From the NCBI GenBank assembly GCA_003491285.1, contig CP022705.1:989501-1053500 (forward strand): a DNA stretch of 64,000 nucleotides, read 5' to 3'. Source of the DNA: Methanobacterium sp. BRmetb2. Its GTDB lineage: Archaea; Methanobacteriota; Methanobacteria; Methanobacteriales; Methanobacteriaceae. Made by a program: the position numbers and the translations under genes. Shown here in pieces: positions 9,628 to 18,154 of this stretch. Within the stretch, counting starts at the first letter, position 1. Each line of letters starts with the position of its first letter. The notes under the pieces are model-generated. The model had not been told where the DNA came from. It searched no databases and saw only the letters and a list, made by a program, of their open reading frames with translations.

Positions 9628-11145
9628 TTGTTAAATGAAGAATCAGAAGATCCTGCTAATGCAGATTTAGGTCAAACGATTTTGAAATTTAAAAAAATTG
9701 CTGAAAACCCAGTTTCCAGATTAATACTTAAAAATACGTTGACTTATTGCGAAAAAGATCAGACAAATAGGTTGGAAGCTGCTTTGGAAATTTATTTAGA
9801 TAAAAGAGATGATTATTGCTGGAAATGTTATTTAACGTCTAAAATAATAGGTTATATTGTTTCTCAAGGTTCAAAAAGTTTTGGTGTTGAAGAAAAAGAA
9901 TTTAAAGAATATATGGAAGATGAATACTGGATAAAAGGGTTATATAGTGTTTTGAAGGGGATCGGCGTTTTCGGTGTAGAAAAACCGTTTATTCCTGGAG
10001 CACCTTTTCAAGTTGTCTGGAATATAACTCATGCTTGTAATATGAGTTGTTTACACTGTTATGAGAATGCAGGTAAAAAAGAAAAGGATGAACTTAGAAA
10101 AGAAGATGTTTATAAAGGTTTAGATATTTTAGCTAAAGCTGGAGTGACTTCTCTAGCTTTTTCAGGTGGTGAACCAAGCATACACCCCCATATCCTAGAT
10201 TTCATTAGTTATGCTAAGGAAAAGGGTATGTACGTGGCCATGGCTACCAATGGTTATATTTTTTCTGATAAAAATTATTGTGAAAAATTTGTGGAAGCAG
10301 GTCTTGAATTTATTCAAATTAGTATTGATGGGATGAATCCCAACACTCATGATTCATTTCGAAGAAGAGATGGTGCCTGGGATCGGGCTATTAACGCTGC
10401 GAAAAACTTTGCAAAAAATGATGTGTTTTTAGAAGTTGCCACTACAGTGACAGAGCGAAATTTAAATGAAATACCAGACATGATCAACTACATAGGCAAG
10501 CTAGGCGCAGATTGGTTCATGTTGTATAACTTTATTCCTACTGGAAATGGCTCTGAAAATTCTGAAATGGACATATCACCTTTAGAAAGGTTTAAAATTC
10601 TTGAAATGGCCTATGATAAGAATTATGATGGAGAAATGCAAATTTTATCTACTGCCCCTCAATATGCAATGATTGCAGATAACTTAAATAAAAATGAAAA
10701 CATTATCCCCACCCATTTTTACAATCCAGAATACAGCAATCCTACCATTGCACAGTTAGCTGAATTTATTGGTGGATGCGGAGCAGGTAGATTCTATTTA
10801 AGCATAGAACCTAATGGTGATATTTATCCTTGTGTATTTTTTCCTCATGAAAAGGACCTTAAGCTTGGTAATATTCTTCAAGACGATTTTGAATCATTAT
10901 GGAGAGATAACGAAATTCTTAAAAAACTCCGAGACAAAAGTCTTTTAAAAGGTCATTGTGGTGCCTGTGAATCAAGGAATATTTGTGGTGGATGTCGAGC
11001 CAGAGCATATAGCTATTTTAATGATATTTTAGCTCCTGATCCCGGCTGCATAAATAATAAAAAAGAATGGAATAAAATTAAAACTGAATTAACTTGTGAA
11101 GAATACCAAAAACTCCACGAACAATTGAAAATTCATTCTAAATAA
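9628..11145 (+). CDS. radical SAM/SPASM-domain protein
   Basis: A 505-residue protein with a TTG start at 9628, supported by GAGGGGG just upstream; no in-frame ATG lies closer to the ribosome site. An N-terminal helical region of ~120 residues carries CWKC. It is followed by the radical SAM [4Fe-4S] motif C137-x3-C141-x2-C144 (ACNMSCLHCYE) and FSGGEPSIHP. The C-terminus (~380-490) has the SPASM cysteines CGAGRF, YPCVFF, CGACESRNICGGCRARA. SPASM enzymes modify peptides or act in tetrapyrrole and other cofactor synthesis, so the substrate cannot be read from sequence. It is followed 15 bases later by a B12-type radical SAM gene and then by arsenic genes, so a role in organoarsenic chemistry is possible but inferred. 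Confidence 0.88.
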   Translation: MLNEESEDPANADLGQTILKFKKIAENPVSRLILKNTLTYCEKDQTNRLEAALEIYLDKRDDYCWKCYLTSKIIGYIVSQGSKSFGVEEKEFKEYMEDEYWIKGLYSVLKGIGVFGVEKPFIPGAPFQVVWNITHACNMSCLHCYENAGKKEKDELRKEDVYKGLDILAKAGVTSLAFSGGEPSIHPHILDFISYAKEKGMYVAMATNGYIFSDKNYCEKFVEAGLEFIQISIDGMNPNTHDSFRRRDGAWDRAINAAKNFAKNDVFLEVATTVTERNLNEIPDMINYIGKLGADWFMLYNFIPTGNGSENSEMDISPLERFKILEMAYDKNYDGEMQILSTAPQYAMIADNLNKNENIIPTHFYNPEYSNPTIAQLAEFIGGCGAGRFYLSIEPNGDIYPCVFFPHEKDLKLGNILQDDFESLWRDNEILKKLRDKSLLKGHCGACESRNICGGCRARAYSYFNDILAPDPGCINNKKEWNKIKTELTCEEYQKLHEQLKIHSK

Positions 11146-11160
11146 AGGAGTTCTGAACAT

Positions 11161-12591
11161 ATGGATGTTGTACTAGTCAACCCAATGGATGAAACCCAAG
11201 TAAGCACTAAATTAGGTTTAAAAGTTCCCCCCCTAAATCTTATGTATCTTGCTGCAGCTTTAGAAAAAGATTCAGCAGAAGTAAATATTATCGATGATGA
11301 TCTAAAACAAAAAGGACCAAATAAACTGGCTAATGAAATTTCAAAGCTAGATCCTAATGTAGTGGGGATCACCGCTACCACCGCCTCTATAAATACTGCT
11401 CTAAACTACATAGATGGCATTAAAAAAAATTTACCTAATGTTCTCACAGTGGTGGGAGGTTCACATGCAACATTTCTACCAGAAGACACTTTAAAGGAGT
11501 GTAAAGGGCTTGATGTAGTTGTTATCGGAGAAGGAGAAGAAACAATAGTGGATTTAACAAATAATTATATCAAAAATGGTTTTAAAAACTTAAATGAAGT
11601 TAAAGGAATAGCATATAAAAATAATGGTGTTATTAAAAGATCTGAGAGTCGTGAACTTATAAAAAATCTTGATGAAATTCCTTTTCCTGCAAGACATCTT
11701 TTACCTTTTGAATCTTATGGAACATCCGAAGATGAATCAGGAGGAGTTATTACTAGTCGAGGATGCGTTTTCAACTGTGGATACTGTTCTTCCTCATTGA
11801 TAATGGGTAAAAAATTCCGAGGACGTAGCCCCTCCAATGTGGTTGATGAACTAGAAGAACTGGTAAATAAATACAAAATACGGGATATAGCCTTCCTGGA
11901 TGACACATTCATGTTAAATAAAAGAAGAGCCCAAAGTATAGCCAATGCAATTAAAGAAAGAGGATTAGATATTAGTTTTGTTGCCTCAAGCAGGGTGGAC
12001 AAAGTAGATAAAAAATTATTAGAAAGTTTAAAACAGTCCGGCATGGCTACACTGTATTATGGGGTTGAATCTGGTTCTCAGCGCATTTTAAATTTGATGA
12101 GAAAAGGCATTACATTAAAACAGGCCGAAAATGCTGTTAAAACTGCTAAGAATGTTGGTGTGGATATTTTAACTTCGTTTATCCTAGGTTATCCTGGCGA
12201 AACTCCTGATGAAATGGACAAAACAATAAAATTTGCAATTAAGTTAGATGCTGATTACAGCCAATTCTCTGTCCTTACTCCATTTCCTGGAACTCCAGTT
12301 TACTATGAACTTAAATCCAAGAATTTACTGGATACTGAACATTGGAATCGTTATACTGTGATCCATCCCGTTATAAAGTATGAAAAGTTAGGTTTGAGTA
12401 AAAAAATCATTGAAAAAAAACTGGCTAAAGCTTATTTAAAATTTTATACCAGACCAAAATACATACTCAAACACCCACACATGTTAAAGGTTTTTCTTGA
12501 AACAGTATACCGAAGTTTCATCATCCCTAAATTCAATATTGGAGTGCCAAAAGGATGGTATAGAAATTTAAGAAATACCAAGGAAAATTAA
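11161..12591 (+). CDS. B12-binding-domain radical SAM protein
   Basis: A 476-residue protein starting 15 bases after the SPASM gene with an AAAGGAG site before ATG 11161. Residues 1-~140 form a Rossmann-like cobalamin-binding domain (VVLVNP, VVGITATTASINTAL, VVGGSHATF, VVIGEGEET). The radical SAM motif is C202-x3-C206-x2-C209 within SRGCVFNCGYCSSS. Relatives include BchE-type cyclases, class B radical SAM methylases and P-methylases. Members of the class methylate unreactive carbon or phosphorus atoms or rearrange rings. Co-transcription with the SPASM enzyme is likely. It is not Mmp10, whose layout differs. The substrate is unknown. Confidence 0.88.
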   Translation: MDVVLVNPMDETQVSTKLGLKVPPLNLMYLAAALEKDSAEVNIIDDDLKQKGPNKLANEISKLDPNVVGITATTASINTALNYIDGIKKNLPNVLTVVGGSHATFLPEDTLKECKGLDVVVIGEGEETIVDLTNNYIKNGFKNLNEVKGIAYKNNGVIKRSESRELIKNLDEIPFPARHLLPFESYGTSEDESGGVITSRGCVFNCGYCSSSLIMGKKFRGRSPSNVVDELEELVNKYKIRDIAFLDDTFMLNKRRAQSIANAIKERGLDISFVASSRVDKVDKKLLESLKQSGMATLYYGVESGSQRILNLMRKGITLKQAENAVKTAKNVGVDILTSFILGYPGETPDEMDKTIKFAIKLDADYSQFSVLTPFPGTPVYYELKSKNLLDTEHWNRYTVIHPVIKYEKLGLSKKIIEKKLAKAYLKFYTRPKYILKHPHMLKVFLETVYRSFIIPKFNIGVPKGWYRNLRNTKEN

Positions 12592-12699
12592 TTTGAAAAT
12601 CTACAATTTAATCTAAAAATCAGCTAGAAATAGGAGTAACACAACCAATTAAAAGATCATTTTCAATTTCTAATTTTAGTATCTTATTTTCAAATAAAG

Positions 12700-12740
12700 T
12701 AAAATTTATATAAATCATATCCATATATTTAGATATATAG
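12700..12740 (+). promoter_or_regulatory. putative promoter and ArsR operator upstream of arsM
   Basis: Within the 184-base gap after the radical SAM genes, tttatata at 12705-12712 fits an archaeal TATA box. An imperfect dyad atatat-ttag-atatat spans 12723-12738, roughly where transcription should start. ArsR/SmtB repressors bind AT-rich dyads overlapping such sites, and an arsR gene lies 0.8 kb downstream in the same unit. The AT-rich context makes chance dyads common. Confidence 0.4.
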
Positions 12741-12775
12741 ATTCAGTTTAAATTGTTATATGAGGAGATGAAAAA

Positions 12776-13531
12776 TTGAAGGAAAAAGAAATTAAAGAAT
12801 TTGTTAAAGATCATTATTCTAAAATAGCCAAAAAAGAAGAATCCTACTGTTCATGTTGTTCTGGAGGAGATTTAACAATCGAACAGGCCAAATCTGCAGG
12901 ATATTCTCTAGAAGAATTAAAAAGCATACCCAGTGATGCTGTATTCGGATTAGGATGTGGTAACCCCACTGCACTGGCAGAAATTAAAGAAGGAGAAGTT
13001 ATTTTAGATCTTGGTTCTGGTGGAGGTATAGATGTTTTCCTTGCTGCTAATAAAGTAGGCCCAAAAGGCAAGGTCATTGGAGTGGATATGACCCATGAAA
13101 TGGTTCAAACAGCCACCGCAAATGCACAAAACGGTAAATACGAAAATGTTGAATTTAAACTGGGAGAAATTGAAAAATTACCCCTTGAAGACAATTCAAT
13201 AGATGTTATAATAAGTAACTGCGTGATAAATCTAACAACAGACAAATTAATCGCGTATAAAGAAGCTTATCGGGTTCTAAAAAATGGTGGACGTATTTTA
13301 GTTGCAGATCTGGTTACCAATGGTAACATTCCAGAAGAATTAATAAAAAGTTTCCAAGCCTGGTCTGATTGTATTGGTGGGGCTTTAGAAAAGCAAAAAT
13401 ACTTGGATATAATAAAAAAGGCAGGATTTAAAAATACGGAGATGTTAGAACAACATTACTTCACTGAACCTAATCTGGATGAAAGACTGATTGGAAAGAT
13501 AACCAGCATCCAGATAAAAGCAGTTAAATGA
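12776..13531 (+). CDS. arsM: arsenite S-adenosylmethionine methyltransferase
   Basis: A 251-residue class I methyltransferase. The TTG at 12776 is chosen because GAGGAG lies 8 bases upstream and the nearby ATG at 12768 hits a stop at once. The SAM-binding loop is LDLGSGGGIDVFLAA. The As(III)-binding cysteines of ArsM are present: an N-terminal CSCC cluster (C25, C27, C28), C149 in SNCVINL and C199 in DCIGGA. ArsM methylates trivalent arsenic to mono-, di- and trimethyl species. It is the first gene of a unit with arsR, a DGC-domain gene, arsC and a DUF166 gene. No ArsB, Acr3 or ArsA transporter gene lies nearby, so methylation rather than efflux may be the local strategy. Confidence 0.9.
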   Translation: MKEKEIKEFVKDHYSKIAKKEESYCSCCSGGDLTIEQAKSAGYSLEELKSIPSDAVFGLGCGNPTALAEIKEGEVILDLGSGGGIDVFLAANKVGPKGKVIGVDMTHEMVQTATANAQNGKYENVEFKLGEIEKLPLEDNSIDVIISNCVINLTTDKLIAYKEAYRVLKNGGRILVADLVTNGNIPEELIKSFQAWSDCIGGALEKQKYLDIIKKAGFKNTEMLEQHYFTEPNLDERLIGKITSIQIKAVK

Positions 13532-13561
13532 TGAATTAATAGTAATTAAGATAGTGATCAA

Positions 13562-13918
13562 ATGAAAAAATGTGGAGTAACCAGTGGATGCGTCCCTGAT
13601 CCAAAACAAATAAAAAAGTTAGAATTAATTTTAAAAAAAATGCCACCAGAGGATAAATTTGAGGCTATAGCCAGTAAATTGAAGGCAATTTCTGATCCGA
13701 CCCGACTGAGAATACTTTATCTTTTAAGCGATGGAGAGCTCTGCGTATGTGAAATAATATTCGCACTTAAAAAGCCCCAATCAACTGTATCACATCATTT
13801 AAATGTTCTAAAAAATGCAGGATTTTTAAAAGGGCGTAAAGATGGATTATGGATACATTATAAACTAAAAAATCCATATATAGTGGATTTAATTCAAGAG
13901 ATAGTTAAAATTGTTTAG
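13562..13918 (+). CDS. arsR: ArsR-family metalloregulator
   Basis: A 118-residue winged-helix repressor. The recognition region QSTVSHHLNVLKNAGF and the DPTRLRILYLL helix are typical of ArsR/SmtB. C61 and C63 in ELCVCE form the classic As(III)-sensing motif of the alpha-3 helix, and C4 and C10 at the N-terminus could supply extra thiol ligands. It starts 30 bases after arsM and ends 11 bases before the DGC gene, so it probably autoregulates this unit, releasing DNA when arsenite binds. The gene symbol describes the family and site type; the inducing metal is inferred from the motif and the arsM/arsC context. Confidence 0.92.
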   Translation: MKKCGVTSGCVPDPKQIKKLELILKKMPPEDKFEAIASKLKAISDPTRLRILYLLSDGELCVCEIIFALKKPQSTVSHHLNVLKNAGFLKGRKDGLWIHYKLKNPYIVDLIQEIVKIV

Positions 13919-13929
13919 GGAATGATCAT

Positions 13930-14316
13930 ATGGCAGAAAAAAATAGAATAGCCTTAGCTGCATGTAGTGGAATGAGTCCTTATGGATTAATAGCTCGTGT
14001 AGCTTCAACAGACACTGTATCTGAATCAGATAATTTAATATCTATATGTATGGGAGCAACATCAGCAGATAAAGAAGGATTTCGTCAATTAATTAAAAAA
14101 TATCCCATAATAGCAATAAATGGTTGTGAAAGTAATTGTGTAAATAAAATACTCCAACAAAAAGATGTAAAAGTTTTTAAAACAATTAATACTTTAAAAG
14201 AACTAGATAAAGTTAATCTAAAACCGGAAGATGTTTCACGTTTAGATGGAGTTGGAGAAAAGTGTGTTGAATATCTTAAAAAAGAAATCAAAAAAACAAT
14301 AAGAGAATGTAAATAA
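13930..14316 (+). CDS. DGC-domain putative zinc-binding protein
   Basis: A 128-residue protein resembling the DGC-domain family of putative zinc-binding proteins. Key positions are C12 in LAACSGMSP, a cysteine in ISICMGAT, and NGCESNC (about C66 and C70), which stands where the family name motif DGC is expected. Two further cysteines near 111 and 127 lie in a short C-terminal extension. The biochemical function of the family is not established, but it is frequently found beside thiol and metal genes. Its position between arsR and arsC suggests a thiol-metal handling role, for example binding arsenite. That is inference. Confidence 0.75.
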   Translation: MAEKNRIALAACSGMSPYGLIARVASTDTVSESDNLISICMGATSADKEGFRQLIKKYPIIAINGCESNCVNKILQQKDVKVFKTINTLKELDKVNLKPEDVSRLDGVGEKCVEYLKKEIKKTIRECK

Positions 14317-14336
14317 GTTACTGATAACTGATTTAT

Positions 14337-14768
14337 ATGACTATAAAACCAAAAAAAAGCGTTTTATTTGTTTGTAACCATAATTCTACTAGGTCACAAA
14401 TGGCTGAAGGACTTTTAAGAAATATGTACGGAAAATTTTATGAATCATTCAGTGCAGGCATCAATATTACTGAAGTTAACCCACTGGCAATTGAGATAAT
14501 GAATGAAATAAATATAGACATTTCTTATCACCATTCTAAAAGTTTAGAAGAATTTCAGAATAAAGAAATTGATATTGTAGTTACTGTTTGTCAAGGAGCC
14601 CGAGAAACTTGTCCTATTTTTTTAGGAGGAAAAAAATATATACACAAAAAATTTAAAGACCCTTCTAATTTCCAGGGCACTGAAGATGAAAGAATAGAAG
14701 AGTTTAAAAAAATAAGAGATGAAATTAAAGAGTGGATTATAGAAAAATTTCGTCCAGACCATCAATAA
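14337..14768 (+). CDS. arsC: thioredoxin-type arsenate reductase
   Basis: A 143-residue low-molecular-weight phosphatase-fold protein. The P-loop is C13-x5-R19 (FVCNHNSTRSQ). C85 and C92 (VCQGARETC) are spaced by seven as in the redox relay of thioredoxin-coupled ArsC, which separates it from ordinary tyrosine phosphatases. The acid catalyst lies in KFKDPSNF. It reduces arsenate to arsenite, giving the substrate for ArsM encoded upstream. It starts 20 bases after the DGC gene, in the same transcription unit. A phosphatase function is unlikely given the extra cysteine pair. Confidence 0.88.
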   Translation: MTIKPKKSVLFVCNHNSTRSQMAEGLLRNMYGKFYESFSAGINITEVNPLAIEIMNEINIDISYHHSKSLEEFQNKEIDIVVTVCQGARETCPIFLGGKKYIHKKFKDPSNFQGTEDERIEEFKKIRDEIKEWIIEKFRPDHQ

Positions 14769-14800
14769 ATAATAAATATTGAAAATTCGAGGAATAAAAT

Positions 14801-15457
14801 ATGTTGAAAGTCATTATAGTAACAGACGGCCCTTATGGAGAACGGGCCCACGAAACGATAAGTAAAGATTTTGAATGTGATTTTATTGAACTTGAACCAC
14901 CAACATCCATGTTTATGGATGAAATAGAAATACCTCCAGATTCTTTGAAAAAATTAGAACACGCAAATATTGTTATAACTTATGTTCTTCATCCAGACCT
15001 TACATTGGAACTGGTTGAGAAGCTTCATAACAAAGTCGATTGGATAATTATTGGCGCCTGGAGAGGGGAAGGATTTAAAAATCAAGTAGAAAATTTTGGA
15101 AATGTAACTTGTCCTGAAAACATGTGCGATCTAGAAGAGAATGGGAATCCTGTCTTTGATGAGTTTGTATCCAAATTTGGAAAACCAATAGTTGAAATAG
15201 AATCCAAAAATGGTATAGTTACTTCTATTAATGTTTTAAGATGTTCACCTTGTGGTTCGACAGATTTTGTAGCAGAAGAACTGTTAAATGAGGAAATTAA
15301 AAATCTGCCGATTAAAGCCGGGCTAAAAATACAACATTATCCATGTAGAGCTCCAAAAATGAGATTATTTACAGATGATGAGTGTAAAAAAGAGATGGCG
15401 GCAAATTTCCATAAGGAGGCTTTTGAAAAGGCATTAAAAGGAAATAAGTTGGATTAA
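14801..15457 (+). CDS. DUF166 family protein
   Basis: A 218-residue protein of the archaeal DUF166 family. The start (VIIVTDGPYGERA) and the alternating beta/alpha pattern suggest a Rossmann-like fold. Conserved cysteine groups are CPENMC near residue 107, RCSPCGSTDF near 147 and HYPCRAP near 185, which could hold a metal or Fe-S centre. Family members are found mainly in methanogens; the biochemical role is not established. Here it is the last gene of the arsM-arsR-DGC-arsC unit with 32 bases of spacing, a context that hints at thiol or arsenic chemistry. That is inference only. Confidence 0.75.
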   Translation: MLKVIIVTDGPYGERAHETISKDFECDFIELEPPTSMFMDEIEIPPDSLKKLEHANIVITYVLHPDLTLELVEKLHNKVDWIIIGAWRGEGFKNQVENFGNVTCPENMCDLEENGNPVFDEFVSKFGKPIVEIESKNGIVTSINVLRCSPCGSTDFVAEELLNEEIKNLPIKAGLKIQHYPCRAPKMRLFTDDECKKEMAANFHKEAFEKALKGNKLD

Positions 15458-15607
15458 AAGCAGATGTGGATTGAAAATTGATATATTGAAGCAACCCAAA
15501 AATAATTAATTAAACTTATTTCAATTTGAGGAAATTAATCATCTTAACTGTTTTTACTTAATTAAGATTTAAAAATTCATAATATGAAAAAAAGAGATTC
15601 AAATACG

Positions 15608-16564
15608 TCAATTTAGCACGAATATTCTTATAATTGCATATGCTGCATAAATTCCTAAAAGAGTTAAACCTTCCCATCGGCTCAGTTCCATTTTGCTCCT
15701 CATAAAGAAAAGAAGAATAATTGTTACAATTATTAAAACAGGAGCATCTATTAGAATTGATAATGGTTCTATGGGAATATTTACAAAAAGAGCCGGAATT
15801 CCTATACCTATTAAAATATTGAAGATATTGCTGCCCAGAACTGTTCCAACCGCCAGATTACACATTTTTTTTCGGGCAGAAGCAACTGTAACCACAAGTT
15901 CCGCCATGCTGGTGCCTATGGCCAGCCCGAACAATCCCACAATCATTTCAGGAATCTGTGCCAGATGAGCAATTTCCACTGCACTGAAAACCAATGTTCT
16001 AGCAGCTATTATCAAAGCAACAAAACTGATTATGGTTAATAAAATAATTTTATGGTTTAGAGACTTTTTCTCGGTTTTATGATTATTTACATGAGTTTTA
16101 GAGTATTTTCGCTGTTTTTGTATTAAAACATATAAATAAACGACGTAGATGCTTATTAGAATTATTCCCGCAATTGCATTGATGGTTCCAAGAAACATAA
16201 AAAATAACAGAATCAATGATGTAAATAGAACCATTAATCCGTCGCGTCTGATTTCATCTCTATTGGTGGTTATTACACAAGATATTGTGGCTGCGATACC
16301 TATAATGCCTGCAATATTCCATATGTTAGACCCTATAACCACCCCTACACCAAGATCAGGGCTTCCAGTTAAAACAGAGATTATTGCTGATCCAAATTCT
16401 GGCAGAGAAGTTCCTCCTGCAGCCACAGTAATACCCAATATTATCTGGGATATTCCCAAATAACTACCTATTTCTACTAGATTCTCCACAAATACGTCGG
16501 CTGCTTTGATTAAGACTAACAAAGATATCAGAAATAATGCTAATAGGATAATCCATGAAATCAT
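15608..16564 (-). CDS. calcium/sodium antiporter, CaCA family
   Basis: A 318-residue membrane protein with about ten hydrophobic helices arranged as two homologous halves. The alpha repeats are visible as GGTSLPEFGSAI in the first half and IGTSMAELVVTVAS in the second, each followed by an LGSNIFNI or IGSNIWNI segment. These are signatures of the YrbG/NCX-type cation exchangers that extrude Ca2+ in exchange for Na+ or H+. It converges with the DUF166 gene and is divergent from the DsrE-like cluster, separated by 179 bases that should contain both promoters. Ion specificity is not readable from sequence. Confidence 0.9.
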   Translation of the reverse strand: MISWIILLALFLISLLVLIKAADVFVENLVEIGSYLGISQIILGITVAAGGTSLPEFGSAIISVLTGSPDLGVGVVIGSNIWNIAGIIGIAATISCVITTNRDEIRRDGLMVLFTSLILLFFMFLGTINAIAGIILISIYVVYLYVLIQKQRKYSKTHVNNHKTEKKSLNHKIILLTIISFVALIIAARTLVFSAVEIAHLAQIPEMIVGLFGLAIGTSMAELVVTVASARKKMCNLAVGTVLGSNIFNILIGIGIPALFVNIPIEPLSILIDAPVLIIVTIILLFFMRSKMELSRWEGLTLLGIYAAYAIIRIFVLN

Positions 16565-16743
16565 ATGTACAATTATTTTATTGGTATATATTAAATTTAT
16601 AGGATTTTTCAGTTTTAGAATTACGATATCAACACCAGGAACCGTGCATGCAATAATTTTCTCTTTTTTATATCAGTTACATGATTATATTATCATTATT
16701 ATTCATTGATAATTATTTATTTAACCACTTACAAATTAAAATT

Positions 16744-17112
16744 ATGAATGAAAAAAAGACCCTCACCATCATACTGACTGAGGGACCATACCGCTCACAA
16801 TATGCAAATTTAGCTTATGAACTTGCTATGAGTGCTTTAAATAATGAATATAATATTAATATGTTCTTGTATATGGATGCAACCCATATACCTCGAAGGG
16901 GGCAAAATCCCCACTCTTTTCCAAATGTGGGTCATAAATATAAGAAATTGTTAAAAAAAGGTGCGGATATAAGGGTTTGCATTAGATGTGCAACTGCACG
17001 AGGCCATGCATGTGATCCCCATTCCCCTTATTTAAAAGGAATTAAAATTACCACAGTTTACGACATCCCGGAATGGGTTTTAAACAGTGACAAGGTAATA
17101 AGTCTGGGATAA
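16744..17112 (+). CDS. DsrE-fold sulfur-relay protein, TusD-like
   Basis: A 122-residue protein. The start is ATG 16744 (MNEKKTL); an upstream in-frame ATG at 16681 only adds a low-complexity extension running through the promoter region. The fold pattern (TIILTEGPYRSQYANLAYELA) is that of the DsrE/TusD family. C79 in RVCIRCATARGH aligns with the active cysteine of TusD (Cys78 in E. coli), and C82 and C90 are further cysteines. TusD accepts and passes persulfide sulfur. Only two bases separate it from the next DsrE-type gene, so translation is coupled. Confidence 0.8.
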   Translation: MNEKKTLTIILTEGPYRSQYANLAYELAMSALNNEYNINMFLYMDATHIPRRGQNPHSFPNVGHKYKKLLKKGADIRVCIRCATARGHACDPHSPYLKGIKITTVYDIPEWVLNSDKVISLG

Positions 17113-17114
17113 AA

Positions 17115-17477
17115 ATGAAATCTGCATTAATAATTATTGATAAAGCCCCTTATGGCTATGAAGATGCATTCAGTGGTTTTTATGTGGCTATAGCTTGCCT
17201 TAACCGGGATTTAGATGCAGACGTCCTTCTTGTAGGTGACGGTGTTTATGCTGCCATGGAAAGACAGGAATCAGAAGAAAGTATTAAGTTTCCAAATGTA
17301 GGCGAGCTCTGTTATTTAATATTTCCAGAAGGAAGTCTTTTTGTGCATGAAAATTCCATGTTAGAGAGAGGGATTAAAGAAAAAGAACTGGTAGAAGCTG
17401 CAGAAATAATCAATGATGAGGAACTTTATGAAATTATTAGATCTAAAACAGTTGAAACTGCAGTTATAAAGATTTAA
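17115..17477 (+). CDS. DsrE/DsrF-fold protein, TusC-like
   Basis: A 120-residue protein whose start (ALIIIDKAPYGYEDAFSGF) resembles the TusC/DsrF opening, with ADVLLVGDGVYAAM forming the second strand and loop of the fold. It has few cysteines, as expected for the structural partner in a TusBCD or DsrEFH complex. It starts two bases after the TusD-like gene and precedes a [4Fe-4S] protein gene by 39 bases. A role in a sulfur relay complex is inferred from fold and neighbours. Confidence 0.75.
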   Translation: MKSALIIIDKAPYGYEDAFSGFYVAIACLNRDLDADVLLVGDGVYAAMERQESEESIKFPNVGELCYLIFPEGSLFVHENSMLERGIKEKELVEAAEIINDEELYEIIRSKTVETAVIKI

Positions 17478-17516
17478 CCCACATTTAAGTAATTTATAGG
17501 GCTGGAGAGGATAAAA

Positions 17517-18137
17517 GTGGATATGGAAGAACTAAAATATAATGTTTTTAATGATGGGGCACTGGTTAATGAAGTTACCATTAAAAAGATTAAGCCTTGT
17601 GTTGCTTCTGAAGGTAAGATACGTGTTTTAATGCAACTCGATGCTGAGTTAGGGGATGTTATACCTGTTCTTGTATCAAAATATCCTCCAGGCAGAGTAA
17701 ATTATATTGAAAGAAAAAATGTGATTACCCTGACTATTTTTAAAAGACTTATCACCATTTATCCTTCAGGTAAAATAACCATGAATAAAACCCAGAACAA
17801 AGAAGAAGCAGTCAAGGTGATAATCAATATAATGAATGATATAAACAATTGTTACTCTGATTTAAAGAGTGGTGGCTCAGTAAACTATGAAGAATTAAAA
17901 GCGAAATTATCAAAAATAGGGCCACTTGCAGTATATACTTGTTTACCTCAAACTAACTGTGAAGAATGTGGAGAAGCTACTTGCATGGCTTTTGCCATGA
18001 AATTGCTGTCTGGAGATGCCTTTCTAGAAAAATGCCCCCCTTTAAAAGAAGATTCATGTTCAAAAAATGTGGAATGTCTAGAAGAACTATTAGGAAAGCA
18101 ATTAATGCAAACTATGGGTTGGAAGACAGATAATTAA
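17517..18137 (+). CDS. [4Fe-4S]-cluster protein in the sulfur-relay cluster
   Basis: A 206-residue protein with a GTG start at 17517, preferred because GGAGAGG lies six bases upstream; ATG 17523 is the alternative. Residues ~25-110 contain a two-stranded region (KYPPGRVNYIER, then TIYPSGKITM) that loosely recalls a TBP-like repeat. The C-terminus has C148-x2-C151-x4-C156-x16-C173, the pattern of the Fe-S domain in RnfB and the corrinoid Fe-S protein gamma subunit, with KCPPL after the last cysteine. It sits between DsrE-fold genes, so it may donate electrons to, or be built by, the relay. Function unknown. Confidence 0.75.
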   Translation: MDMEELKYNVFNDGALVNEVTIKKIKPCVASEGKIRVLMQLDAELGDVIPVLVSKYPPGRVNYIERKNVITLTIFKRLITIYPSGKITMNKTQNKEEAVKVIINIMNDINNCYSDLKSGGSVNYEELKAKLSKIGPLAVYTCLPQTNCEECGEATCMAFAMKLLSGDAFLEKCPPLKEDSCSKNVECLEELLGKQLMQTMGWKTDN

Positions 18138-18154
18138 TAGGAGAATTCAAATAA

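Noticed and set aside
11715..12044. Minus-strand ORF opposite the B12-type radical SAM gene
   Set aside because: Shadow of the radical SAM core; composition is low-complexity serine.
16681..16743. N-terminal extension of the TusD-like gene
   Set aside because: It adds a hydrophobic stretch over the promoter region; MNEKKTL at 16744 begins the conserved fold.
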